Of a stretch of DNA of 64,000 nt, positions 46,856-53,890 are shown piece after piece (the first letter of the stretch is position 1; each line of letters starts with the position of its first letter). The stretch lies in assembly GCF_008725655.1 (NCBI RefSeq), contig NZ_VYXP01000004.1, positions 51,346 to 115,345 on the forward strand, given 5' to 3'. The notes under the pieces were generated by a model. It was given only the letters and a program-made list of their open reading frames with translations, was not told the origin of the DNA and ran no database searches. This DNA is from Marinihelvus fidelis. Lineage in GTDB: Bacteria; Pseudomonadota; Gammaproteobacteria; Xanthomonadales; SZUA-36. A program made the translations under genes and the position numbers.

Positions 46856-47333
46856 TCGAACGGTCCTGGCCATACTCCTGGCCGTGACCCTTAGTGCGTG
46901 CACAACCGTGCAGTTTGACGGCACCGAAGACCGGTTACAGGTCTATCCCACCGATGTCGGCAAAAACGGTGTGCCCACGCAGGGCGTCGTGGTCTGGGGC
47001 GGCCAGGTCATGGCCCTGACCAACAGCGAGGAAGGCACCATCCTGCAGATCCTTGCCGTACCCATCGACAGTGGCAACGTTCCGCAACCGGATTCGCGTT
47101 CAGTAGGGCGGTTTATCGCGTTTTACCCCGGCTTCCTGGAACCGCGGGACTACGGGGAAGGGCGCTGGGTCACACTGGCTGGTGACCTTGACGGCCTGGC
47201 CGACGCGCAGGTCGGTGAATACGTGATGAGTGTGCCCTACGTGAAGGTCCGGCAGATCCACCTCTGGCCGCCCAATCCCTACAACTGGTCACCGAACTGG
47301 AATGTGGGCGTCGGCGTTGGTGTAACGCTCTGA
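46830..47333 (+). CDS. Slp-family outer membrane lipoprotein
   Basis: About 167 residues with a lipoprotein signal (TVLAILLAVTLSACTT; the lipidated cysteine is residue 23 or so) and a body like E. coli Slp, the starvation-inducible outer membrane lipoprotein: GVPTQGVVVWGGQVMALTNS and RFIAFYPGFLEPRDYGEGRWVT. The C-terminus is VRQIHLWPPNPYNW. The ATG at 46830 lies inside the GFA gene by 26 bases. Function of Slp proteins is poorly known; stress and envelope roles are proposed. Confidence 0.88.
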   Translation: MKSVNWSTSRTVLAILLAVTLSACTTVQFDGTEDRLQVYPTDVGKNGVPTQGVVVWGGQVMALTNSEEGTILQILAVPIDSGNVPQPDSRSVGRFIAFYPGFLEPRDYGEGRWVTLAGDLDGLADAQVGEYVMSVPYVKVRQIHLWPPNPYNWSPNWNVGVGVGVTL

Positions 47334-47357
47334 AGTCTTCCTGCGGCTGTTAGCCGG

Positions 47358-47657
47358 TCAGCGCTTGGTGCCCGTTTCTCGCCCGTCAATGATCGCCGGG
47401 CCCTTGCCAGCCGTTTTCTCGTAAACACCTTTCTCCAGTTTTCGATACTGGGTGAAACCGTGTTTATCGATGTTCTTTTCGTCCATCGCAGGCCCTGAAC
47501 TGGTCAGCGCGGGTGCCGAAATGACGCGGCGGATCGCCGAGCCGCATTCCGGGCACCGTTCCAGGGCCGGGGCCGAGATTTTCTGGCGCCATTCAAAGCC
47601 GTTCATGCAGTAACGGCACTGGTCGTCGCCCGTGGGTTGATAGACGTAGGTCGGCAT
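47358..47657 (-). CDS. FmdB-like zinc ribbon protein
   Basis: 99 residues. It begins with the FmdB-type MPTYVYQ and has two Cys pairs for zinc (CRYC near 14-17 and CPECG near 35-38), followed by a charged C-terminal tail. FmdB-like proteins are small putative regulators of unknown target. The gene is convergent with the Slp lipoprotein gene and divergent from the SDR gene. The open frame continues upstream, but the ATG at 47657 fits the family start. Confidence 0.85.
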   Translation of the reverse strand: MPTYVYQPTGDDQCRYCMNGFEWRQKISAPALERCPECGSAIRRVISAPALTSSGPAMDEKNIDKHGFTQYRKLEKGVYEKTAGKGPAIIDGRETGTKR

Positions 47658-47760
47658 ACGCCCATTATCACCGCAATCGCCAGCGCGCCAAAGCCCCATG
47701 GTTTGGCCCCCGGCTGAAAACGGAATAAAATTGCCGGCTCTCAAGCCGGTGCCTCCCCGA

Positions 47761-48471
47761 ATGTCGAATTCCAAGCATGTAAAAACCGTCCTGATTACCG
47801 GCGCCGCCGGTGGCCTGGGTCGCTCACTGGCCCTGGCCTGTGCGAAGCAGGGCATGCAACTGGTGGTGCTGGACAAGGACCGTCGCGGCCTCGCAGGTCT
47901 CTGCGACGAGATCGAATGTTCCGGCGCGCCCGCGCCCGGCGTCTGTGAGTACGACCTGGTCGCCCTCGGCCCTGACCAGTGCGACGAACTGGTTTCCGGC
48001 ATTGTCGAGGCCTATGGCCAACTCGACGGCCTTGTTCACTGCGCAACACGATTCGATGGATTGCAGCCGCTGGACCAGGTCGCTGGTGACGCCTGGCTCG
48101 GTCACATGCAGGTCAACCTCAATGCACCGTGGCTGCTGACGCGTACCGCGCTGCCGGCGCTACGGGATCAAGGCGGGGCCGTCGTGTTCGCAATCAACGA
48201 CGATGCGGCTCGCGGCAAGGCATACTGGGGTCCATATGGCACCAGCCAGTCAGCCCTTCAAACGATGGTCACGATGTTGTTTGAGGAATGTGAAGGAACG
48301 CCATGCCGGGTCTACGGCATCAATCCCGGCCCCATGCGGACCGGTGTTCGAGCCAAGGCATTTCACACTGAGGACCCTTCATCGGTCCCGTCCCCCGACC
48401 GTGCCGCCGGAAAGTTTCTCGACGCGGTCCTGGGCAAGTGCGCAGCCGGGCCAGCCTTGCAGCTAGACTAG
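47761..48471 (+). CDS. SDR family protein, YciK-like, catalytic residues missing
   Basis: 236 residues with a classical short-chain dehydrogenase fold. The NAD(P) motif is VLITGAAGGLGRSLALA and the second is LDGLVHCATR. Where SDR enzymes have YxxxK the sequence is YGTSQ, so the catalytic lysine is glutamine, and the usual serine before it is replaced (VFAINDDAARG). The general layout (AYWGPYG, NPGPMRTGVRAKAF) is YciK-like. It probably binds nucleotide but may not be an oxidoreductase. The ATG at 47761 follows an A+T-poor leader; the frame extends to 47698. Confidence 0.85.
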   Translation: MSNSKHVKTVLITGAAGGLGRSLALACAKQGMQLVVLDKDRRGLAGLCDEIECSGAPAPGVCEYDLVALGPDQCDELVSGIVEAYGQLDGLVHCATRFDGLQPLDQVAGDAWLGHMQVNLNAPWLLTRTALPALRDQGGAVVFAINDDAARGKAYWGPYGTSQSALQTMVTMLFEECEGTPCRVYGINPGPMRTGVRAKAFHTEDPSSVPSPDRAAGKFLDAVLGKCAAGPALQLD

Positions 48472-48541
48472 TCCACTCCATTTCCTGCCGCCTGCAGTCC
48501 AGAGGGGCAGGGCGGACAGCCACCCATAAGCAGGTGCCACC

Positions 48542-48886
48542 ATGTCAGAAGATCTGTTCCTGAAAATCATCGACCGCGAAATCCCCGCGGATATCGTCCA
48601 CGAAGACGACGACGTGATCGCCTTCCGTGACATCAATCCGCAAGCCCCGCTGCACGTGTTGATCGTCCCCAAGTATCACATCAGGACGATTAACGACATA
48701 GAGCAGAAAGACGAAATACTTGTAGGAAAACTATTCTCAGTGGCGAAGGAAATCGCCCGGGAGGCGGGCTACGCCGAAGATGGCTACCGCGTCGTGATGA
48801 ACTGTAACGGCAGCGCCGGCCAAACCGTATTTCACATCCACCTGCACCTGCTCGCAGGCCGGGAGTTCAGCTGGCCGCCAGGCTGA
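48542..48886 (+). CDS. HIT family protein (HinT-like)
   Basis: 114 residues with the histidine triad HIHLHLLAG at the C-terminus and the N-terminal LFLKIIDREIPADIVHED. HinT-type proteins hydrolyse AMP-lysine and other purine phosphoramidates. A hairpin after the gene may end its transcript. Confidence 0.93.
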   Translation: MSEDLFLKIIDREIPADIVHEDDDVIAFRDINPQAPLHVLIVPKYHIRTINDIEQKDEILVGKLFSVAKEIAREAGYAEDGYRVVMNCNGSAGQTVFHIHLHLLAGREFSWPPG

Positions 48887-48893
48887 AAACCCA

Positions 48894-48919
48894 AGCCGGG
48901 GACCACACGATCCCCGGCT
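48894..48919 (+). terminator. Hairpin after the HIT gene
   Basis: A perfect 9-bp stem (AGCCGGGGA / TCCCCGGCT) with an 8-base loop begins 7 bases after the HIT stop. There is no T run after it, so termination would not be of the classical type. Confidence 0.4.
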
Positions 48920-48984
48920 GACGTTGCAAATCTCACTACAGAATCAAACCCACTCTGCAAACAGCTGCGTCAGCATTCCCTGCC

Positions 48985-49017
48985 GAGAAAAAGCGCCCCT
49001 GCAAAGCTGCAGGGGCG
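48985..49017 (-). terminator. Rho-independent terminator of the repeat-protein operon
   Basis: On the minus strand a perfect 10-bp stem (CGCCCCTGCA / TGCAGGGGCG, loop GCTT; 48994-49017) is followed by GCTTTTTCTC. It lies 40 bases past the stop of the repeat protein and should end its transcript. Confidence 0.75.
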
Positions 49018-49056
49018 AGCTCTCGTTGGTTAACTCATGCTATGCAATCGCCAGCC

Positions 49057-50061
49057 TTACTGACGGATTGACCCCGTCGGCGAACCAAAGCGATCATCAA
49101 TGCCGATCGATCCGCCAACGCACTGGCCCGTAGCACCAGAAACCTTGACGTTATCAAACGACACAACTTCATAACCTGCTGAATCCAGAACGGAAACAGT
49201 CGCGGTGTTGCAGCCCAGGGTTACGGACATGTTCATCATGGTGCCGGCGGGAAGCGTAATGGAGATACCTTCAATTCCAGTACCACCACCTGCAACTTCG
49301 ATGCCCGTTCCGCCACCGGCAACGTGTACACCTGTTCCACCGCCAGCGACGCCCGTGCCACCGCCCGCGACTTGCACGCCTGTGCCACCACCGGCGACGC
49401 CCGTGCCACCGCCCGCGACTTGTACGCCTGTACCGCCACCAGCGACGCCCGTGCCACCACCGGCGACTTGCACGCCCGTGCCGCCACCGGCAACGCCTGT
49501 GCCACCGCCGGCAACTTGTACGCCTGTACCGCCACCAGCGACGCCCGTGCCACCGCCTGCGACTTGCACGCCAGTGCCTCCACCGGCAACCTTGAGGCCC
49601 GTGCCTCCGCCGGCAACACCCGTGCCACCACCGGCGACTTGCACGCCCGTGCCTCCACCAGCGACGCCTGTGCCGCCGCCAGCCACATCAAGTCTTGAGT
49701 CGCGACGCGTTGGCGTAACTTCAATTAGGGAAAGATTTCCTGACCCAGCGTCAATGCTGGAGAAACCGACGAAAATGCTTCCGTCGATGTGCCAGGATGC
49801 TGAAATTCGGTTGTTCTCAACCGAGATACTGAGATCGCCATTGGGGCTCAGTGAATCTGCATTTGCAGTACTCAGGAAACCAGCAGCAAAAAGTGCGCAG
49901 GCCAGAGCTGTCCGTCGGATGCCAGTTCCCGACTTTTCAATTCCAGTGCCATTCTTTTCAATGCCGGTGCCGCTTTTTTCGATACCAGTACCGGACTTTT
50001 CGATACCAGTGCCGCTTTTCTCAATACCTGTTCCGCTTTTTTCAATTAACCAACGAGTCAT
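49057..50061 (-). CDS. Exported Gly-rich repeat protein with VAGGGTG repeats
   Basis: 334 residues, no family recognised. Residues 6-47 are six tandem heptads IEKSGTG (one IEKNGTG). A signal-peptide-like segment follows (RRTALACALFAAGFLSTANA, about 49-68, likely cut after ANA). Residues 69-125 are a possible beta domain. Residues 126-264 are 17 copies of VAGGGTG, mostly alternating as 7- and 9-residue units (the extra pair is usually VQ). The C-terminal 70 residues hold two cysteines (LGCNTA, GQCVGG) that could form a disulfide. The repeat core is identical in all copies while codons vary. The ATG has AAGGAG upstream and overlaps the DUF6502 stop (ATGA), so the pair is coupled. Confidence 0.82.
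   Translation of the reverse strand: MTRWLIEKSGTGIEKSGTGIEKSGTGIEKSGTGIEKNGTGIEKSGTGIRRTALACALFAAGFLSTANADSLSPNGDLSISVENNRISASWHIDGSIFVGFSSIDAGSGNLSLIEVTPTRRDSRLDVAGGGTGVAGGGTGVQVAGGGTGVAGGGTGLKVAGGGTGVQVAGGGTGVAGGGTGVQVAGGGTGVAGGGTGVQVAGGGTGVAGGGTGVQVAGGGTGVAGGGTGVQVAGGGTGVAGGGTGVHVAGGGTGIEVAGGGTGIEGISITLPAGTMMNMSVTLGCNTATVSVLDSAGYEVVSFDNVKVSGATGQCVGGSIGIDDRFGSPTGSIRQ
49270..49686 (-). repeat. Coding repeat array: 17 VAGGGTG units
   Basis: A 417-base array inside the repeat protein gene made of 21-base and 27-base units, mostly in alternation as a 48-base higher-order unit. Synonymous differences are scattered across the units but the seven-residue core never changes. On the opposite strand it reads as a long Pro-rich open frame, which is only a shadow. 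Confidence 0.92.
49921..50046 (-). repeat. Coding repeat array: six IEKSGTG units
   Basis: Six tandem 21-base units encode IEKSGTG before the signal peptide of the same protein. Several units contain runs of five or six A residues. Gain or loss of a unit keeps the frame, so the copy number could vary between strains. Confidence 0.9.
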
Positions 50062-50933
50062 CTCATATCTCCTTCTTCATCAGTTTCATGACCGCCCCAT
50101 TGGTACCATCCGATACCTACAGTGAGTTGGCCTGGTTGCTTTTTTGGTTCCTCGAATTTCTCGAGTAGTTGCTCGCCTTCCTTGATTTGTTTTTCTAATA
50201 ACTGTCTAGCTTCCTTTCTAAACGATCTAAAGTTTTGTGGTGCCAGTCTGTAAGTCCATCGACCTTGCTGAGGAACGCGCCATTCAGGGTCAGTCTCCAT
50301 ATTGTGAATTGCGGCGCTAAGGACTCTTGAGGATTCGATGTAAGCAATGTCTGTCATTTTTGCTACATCATCTGAAACTGGTGAATACCAAGGGGACAGT
50401 AGCTTTACCCTCTCAACAGCACCAGATTGCAGTTGAACATTTCCGGAAGATACAACTCTGTCGAGCACGGTTTTAACAGTGATGTTTCGCCCAACAGATT
50501 TGAGAATCAGCCCCTGAAAGGTTCTGCCACGGCCTTCCACTGGCAGAATGGCGGGTTGACCAGTCTCATTATTCGAGAAAAATGGGTCGGTTGCCCACAT
50601 ATCCAAAAGAGCACTTTCGGCACAAATTTCATTGGGTTCAAGCTTTTTCTTAAACTTGTCTTGAAGAACCGAAGTAACTACTCGGGTATCTAAGCCCGTC
50701 ATTAGCGCTAGCGCGCTCTTTGTCGGCTTTTTGCCGTCCTTTGAGAGTTTCTTTTCCGCCTCTTCTACGTAAATGACCCGAATGAGATCCATGAGAGCGG
50801 AAAACGACAAAGTGCCGATCAGAAGACGAATTAGTCTTCTGAGCACCAATTGAACAGCATCAGCAACTGATGCGTATTCACCAGGGTTTGAATTCTGATT
50901 TTCCAGTGGTCTGCCCAACATTGGTTGCTGCAC
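50058..50933 (-). CDS. DUF6502 family protein
   Basis: 291 residues. The N-terminal part (VLRRLIRLLIGTLSFSALMDLIRVIYVEEAEKKL, then KKPTKSALALMTGLDTRVV) looks like the winged-helix-like opening of DUF6502 proteins, and LLDMWATDPFF with LPVEGRGRTFQGLI matches the middle of that family by eye. No enzyme motif is seen; a DNA-binding or regulatory role is possible but unproven. The C-terminus is Lys/Glu-rich coiled coil (about 235-275). The start is a GTG with GGGGA nine bases upstream. Base composition is clearly less G+C-rich than the flanks, suggesting transfer. It is translationally coupled to the repeat protein. Confidence 0.8.
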   Translation of the reverse strand: MQQPMLGRPLENQNSNPGEYASVADAVQLVLRRLIRLLIGTLSFSALMDLIRVIYVEEAEKKLSKDGKKPTKSALALMTGLDTRVVTSVLQDKFKKKLEPNEICAESALLDMWATDPFFSNNETGQPAILPVEGRGRTFQGLILKSVGRNITVKTVLDRVVSSGNVQLQSGAVERVKLLSPWYSPVSDDVAKMTDIAYIESSRVLSAAIHNMETDPEWRVPQQGRWTYRLAPQNFRSFRKEARQLLEKQIKEGEQLLEKFEEPKKQPGQLTVGIGWYQWGGHETDEEGDMR

Positions 50934-51215
50934 TCATTCCCCAGGGTTCGGGCGTCCGCAAGGGCGGAGCACCGCCACCCATGTCCGCTGTGTGGCGAAT
51001 GCGCTAACGACCGAAGTCCATCAATGTGCAAGCCTTGATGCCGCAGACCATCAAGTTCTTGGTTGGCGTTTTGGCCGTAGATCCGCTGAGGCCAGTGACG
51101 CCAAGTTATCAGGATAGCTACTTATTCAATAGCTTGCACGTAATTTTTTAACAAAGTTCGCTCCGATGTCACCTAAGTTTGGGTGGGTCGGTGCGGCCGG
51201 GAATTTGGCAGCGGG
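50934..51215. other. Non-coding stretch upstream of the DUF6502 gene
   Basis: I see no credible gene in these 280 bases. They contain an inverted repeat CTTGATG / CATCAAG (51034-51055) and A+T-rich tracts near 51115-51160 (for example a run of six T at 51144-51149), where the promoter of the DUF6502 operon probably lies. The ends of 51003-51070 can pair, but the match to integron attC sites is poor. Confidence 0.45.
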
Positions 51216-51567
51216 TTATAAAATAGGGCGCCTACACTCCATGTAGGCGCCCTGCACAGAGCGAAAGTGACGGAAACTTTCGCCTTTCCTTGAGCGTCCC
51301 TGCTCCAATTTGGCCGTCCTGGCCAGGATTTCCCACATCCGTATGTCGGGTCGAGGTCCTTGGTGAGTGCTTCGGCTACTGCGCGGTGACTGTCTTCAGT
51401 CACTTGCTTGAACCGGTGATGTTCCTTCCTTAGAACTGCGCTCATCTGTGTTCTCGACCCGCAACAACCGTCGTATTCGTTTTGCCTGGGACTTCAAGTC
51501 CCGTTGCTTCCCCGGATACATGTCCTTGACGCGTTTACATCACTTCCACGAATCCTTCAGAAATAAT
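51216..51567 (-). ncRNA. Candidate CsrB/RsmZ-type GGA-rich RNA (minus strand)
   Basis: About 350 bases on the minus strand carry 15 GGA motifs, roughly three times chance. GGA or AGGA lies in the loops of GTTC-TAAGGAAG-GAAC (51421-51436), TGGCC-AGGAC-GGCCA (51311-51325), GAGC-AGGGAC-GCTC (51292-51305) and the terminator hairpin (11-bp stem, loop TGGAG, 51226-51252), which is followed by TATTTTAT. An 8-bp long-range stem (51453-51460 with 51348-51355) closes part of the fold. This is the pattern of RNAs that sequester CsrA/RsmA. A possible -10 (TATACC, minus strand of 51574-51579) would start it near 51567. A 90-residue open frame overlaps it but looks unlike a protein. Confidence 0.5.
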
Positions 51568-51576
51568 TTATCAGGT

Positions 51577-51688
51577 ATAGCCACTAACGTCTATAGCCAT
51601 ATATGAAATTAGCCGCATCCGCACATAGCCGAAAATGTATTTAGACTTTTTTGTGTTTAGACACTTGTGTGTTTAGCCAAATGTGGCT
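51577..51688 (+). promoter_or_regulatory. Seven 16-bp direct repeats between two divergent RNA promoters
   Basis: The hexamer (A/T)TAG(C/A)C occurs at 51577, 51593, 51609, 51625, 51641, 51657 and 51673, exactly 16 bases apart each time. The 10 bases between hexamers vary. TAG is invariant and five of seven copies end in CC. Next to the last copy, TTAGCC-N6-GGCTAT forms an inverted pair that runs into the plus-strand -10. The array fills the space between the two predicted -10 boxes, so it looks like an operator for a regulator that controls both RNAs. The regulator is unknown. Confidence 0.75.
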
Positions 51689-51693
51689 ATACT
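51665..51693 (+). promoter_or_regulatory. Promoter of the plus-strand GGA-rich RNA
   Basis: TTGTGT (51665-51670) and TATACT (51688-51693) are 17 bases apart and predict a start near 51700. The -35 is weak, which fits dependence on an activator bound to the repeats that overlap it. Confidence 0.6.
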
Positions 51694-51699
51694 TGTTTT

Positions 51700-51880
51700 C
51701 AACGAGGGACGAAAAGGGCACGGATCGCCTTTTTCAGCGACGCAGGAAGCGTTGTTTGGCAGATGGATTTGCGGGACGAAGGAATCGTCTTGACCTCGGC
51801 GCAAGGAGGCAATTCGCGGGTGGCGACACGTCCGCAGAGCGGTTTGGGGCAGTAAGGATGCTGCCCCGGCCGCTTTTTTT
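51700..51880 (+). ncRNA. CsrB/RsmZ-type CsrA-sequestering RNA (plus strand)
   Basis: A transcript of about 180 bases with eight GGA motifs. Several lie in loops of clear hairpins: CGACGC-AGGAA-GCGTTG (51738-51754), GCAGA-TGGA-TTTGC (51759-51772), GACGA-AGGAA-TCGTC (51775-51789) and the terminator hairpin with TAAGGATG in its loop. AGGA in a hairpin loop is the known CsrA/RsmA binding signal, and RNAs built like this (RsmX/Y/Z, CsrB/C) titrate CsrA. It has a promoter just upstream and a strong terminator. Short open frames crossing it are not convincing. csrA is not in the window. Confidence 0.72.
51839..51880 (+). terminator. Rho-independent terminator of the plus-strand RNA
   Basis: An outer stem GCGG / CCGC and an inner 7-bp stem GGGGCAG / CTGCCCC (51846-51867) precede seven T residues at 51874-51880. 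The T run also supplies the TAA stop codon of the dioxygenase gene on the other strand, so the two units abut exactly. Confidence 0.85.
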
Positions 51881-52418
51881 ATGCCTGCGGGTAGCCCGCG
51901 GGTGCCGGGTTCAGGTGTCCGCAGCTGTTGCAGGTGCGGTGATCCAGGTCGTTATAGAAGTGTTCGAACACGGCAGGAAACTGCGTTTCGATATCGGTCA
52001 GCTGGAAGTACTCTTCATAGAGCAACGTCTCGCATTGTTCGCAATACCATATAAGGCCATCCAGTTCGCCTTCGAGCCGTTTGCGCTCAATGACCAGGCC
52101 GACGGTGTTCTCAAACCGTTGCGGTGAATGCGGGATACGAGGAGGGAGCAGGAATATTTCCCCTTCGGCGATTGGAACGTCCCTGATGGCGCCGTCCTCG
52201 TGAACGCGGAGCACCATGTCGCCTTCCAGTTGGTAAAAGAACTCAGGCCCTTCTTCGAAGTGGAAGTCGGTGCGGATGTTGGGTCCGCCGACGACCATGC
52301 AGATAAAGTCGCCGTTCTTCCAGATCACCTTGTTACCGACTGGCGGCTTCAGTTGATCCCGGTTCGCTACGATCCATTCCTGGAAATTGACCGGCAGCCC
52401 CGGGATCGTCATGCGCAT
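51879..52418 (-). CDS. 3-hydroxyanthranilate 3,4-dioxygenase
   Basis: 179 residues of the cupin type. The enzyme opens the ring of 3-hydroxyanthranilate in the kynurenine pathway, leading to quinolinate/NAD or to degradation. Iron ligands are visible in [16 protein letters not shown] (His, Glu) and PRIPHSPQR (His). The bacterial C-terminal rubredoxin-like metal site is present as CEQC and CNSC. The start codon overlaps the asnS stop (TGATG), so it is translated after asnS. No other kynurenine pathway gene is in the window. Confidence 0.95.
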   Translation of the reverse strand: MRMTIPGLPVNFQEWIVANRDQLKPPVGNKVIWKNGDFICMVVGGPNIRTDFHFEEGPEFFYQLEGDMVLRVHEDGAIRDVPIAEGEIFLLPPRIPHSPQRFENTVGLVIERKRLEGELDGLIWYCEQCETLLYEEYFQLTDIETQFPAVFEHFYNDLDHRTCNSCGHLNPAPAGYPQA

Positions 52419-53818
52419 CAGAAGTCAGCGCGTCCCGGGACCCTAGGGTAGGGGATCGCGTCACGGATGTTGGACATGCCGGTGATGTAGCTGACCAGGC
52501 GCTCGAAGCCCAGGCCGAAGCCGGCGTGCGGCACGGTGCCGTATCGGCGCAGGTCGATGTACCAGTCGTAGCCTTCCTTATCCAGGCCCAGTTCGTCCAT
52601 GCGCCGCTCAAGAACGTCAAGCCGTTCTTCGCGCTGGGCGCCGCCGATGATCTCGCCAATGCCGGGTGCGAGCACGTCCATGGCGGCCACGGTACGCTCG
52701 TCGTCAGACAGGCGCATATAAAAGGCCTTGATCTCGGTGGGGTAGTTGAGCACGATCACCGGCGCCTTGAAGTGAACTTCCGTCAGGTACCGTTCGTGCT
52801 CGGTTTGCAGATCCAGTCCCCATTCGGGCGAGTACTCAAAGGTCTTGCCGGACGCCTGCAGGATTTCAATCGCCTCAGCGTAGTCAACACGAACAAAGGG
52901 GGCCTTGATCACGGACTCCAGGCGTTCAATGGCGGTCGGCTCGATACGTTGGGCAAAGAACGCCATATCGTCCGGGCACTCAGCCAGTACGGCTTCAAAG
53001 ACATATTTAAGGAACGTCTCGGCCAGGTTGGCCAGGTCGTCCAGGTCTGCAAAGGCTACTTCAGGCTCGACCATCCAGAATTCGGCCAGGTGGCGCGTGG
53101 TGTTGGAGTTCTCCGCGCGGAACGTGGGGCCGAACGTGTAAACATTGCTCATGGACAGGCAGTAGGCCTCGACGTTGAGCTGGCCCGAGACGGTCAGAAA
53201 AGTCTCGCGGCCGAAGAAATCCTTGCCGAAATCGATGTCGCCGGCGTCGGTCCGGGGCAGGTTGGCCATGTCCAGCGTGCTGACACGGAACATGTTGCCG
53301 GCGCCCTCGGCATCAGACCCGGTGATGATCGGTGTGTTGATCCAGTAGTAGCCGCGCTCGTGAAAGAACCGGTGGATGGCGTGGGCTGCTGCATTGCGTA
53401 CCCGGGTCACCGCGCCAAAGGTGTTGGTGCGTGGGCGCAGGTGGCCGACGTCGCGAAGGAACTCAAAACTGTGCTGCTTTGGCTGGATCGGGTAGGTGTC
53501 CGGGTCTTCGACCCAACCCATGACCTCGACACTGTCGGCCTGGATTTCAAAGGCCTGGCCGCGGCCGCGCGATTCAACCAGCTCGCCGGTGCAGCGCACG
53601 GAACAGCCCGGGCTCAGCTTCTGGATTTCGCTGGCGTAATTGTCGAGTTCGGCACGCGCGACGACCTGGATGGGGTCGAAACAGGAGCCGTCGGAAACGG
53701 TCAGGAATGAGAAACCCGCCTTGGAGTCGCGGCGGGTGCGAACCCACCCTTGCACGGTGACGGTTGAACCTGCCGGCACGTCGCCGGCCAGGCAGTGTTT
53801 GATGCTGCTTGCGGCCAT
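52418..53818 (-). CDS. asnS: Asparaginyl-tRNA synthetase
   Basis: 466 residues, the same length as the E. coli enzyme. The N-terminal OB-fold binds the anticodon ([20 protein letters not shown]) and the class II catalytic core has motif 2 ([21 protein letters not shown]) and motif 3 ([16 protein letters not shown]). The open frame extends to 53875, but the ATG at 53818 gives the standard N-terminus ([10 protein letters not shown]). The stop overlaps the dioxygenase start. Confidence 0.97.
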   Translation of the reverse strand: MAASSIKHCLAGDVPAGSTVTVQGWVRTRRDSKAGFSFLTVSDGSCFDPIQVVARAELDNYASEIQKLSPGCSVRCTGELVESRGRGQAFEIQADSVEVMGWVEDPDTYPIQPKQHSFEFLRDVGHLRPRTNTFGAVTRVRNAAAHAIHRFFHERGYYWINTPIITGSDAEGAGNMFRVSTLDMANLPRTDAGDIDFGKDFFGRETFLTVSGQLNVEAYCLSMSNVYTFGPTFRAENSNTTRHLAEFWMVEPEVAFADLDDLANLAETFLKYVFEAVLAECPDDMAFFAQRIEPTAIERLESVIKAPFVRVDYAEAIEILQASGKTFEYSPEWGLDLQTEHERYLTEVHFKAPVIVLNYPTEIKAFYMRLSDDERTVAAMDVLAPGIGEIIGGAQREERLDVLERRMDELGLDKEGYDWYIDLRRYGTVPHAGFGLGFERLVSYITGMSNIRDAIPYPRVPGRADF

Positions 53819-53890
53819 GAAATTTCGGTTGATCTGGGATGAATCGGCCCCAGATAATAAAGCACACAGGGCCACGATACGAGCAATTGA

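Noticed and set aside
49270-49686. Possible CRISPR array
   Set aside because: The units are contiguous coding repeats with no unique spacers, no leader and no cas genes.
49205-50125. A 306-residue plus-strand open frame rich in PVPPPAT repeats
   Set aside because: It is the exact antisense of the repeat protein. The minus-strand frame has a ribosome site, signal peptide, coupled neighbour and terminator; the plus frame has none.
50995-51075. Possible integron attC site (GCGCTAAC ... GTTGGCGT with an internal inverted repeat)
   Set aside because: The ends pair, but the core sites do not match the attC consensus, the internal repeat is off-centre and there is no integrase in the window.
51173-51445. 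A 90-residue minus-strand open frame
   Set aside because: It runs through the terminator hairpin and the stems of the candidate minus-strand RNA, has no recognisable domain, and its composition looks random. It would be the first thing to revive if the RNA proves false.
51481-51520. tRNA-like stem GGGACTTCAAGTCCC
   Set aside because: It is a simple hairpin without acceptor stem, anticodon arm or T-loop sequence. No tRNA was found in the window.
51651-52127. Plus-strand open frames of 62 and 158 residues across the RNA and the dioxygenase
   Set aside because: They start inside the 16-bp array, cross the RNA hairpins and terminator or lie antisense to the dioxygenase, and look like no protein.
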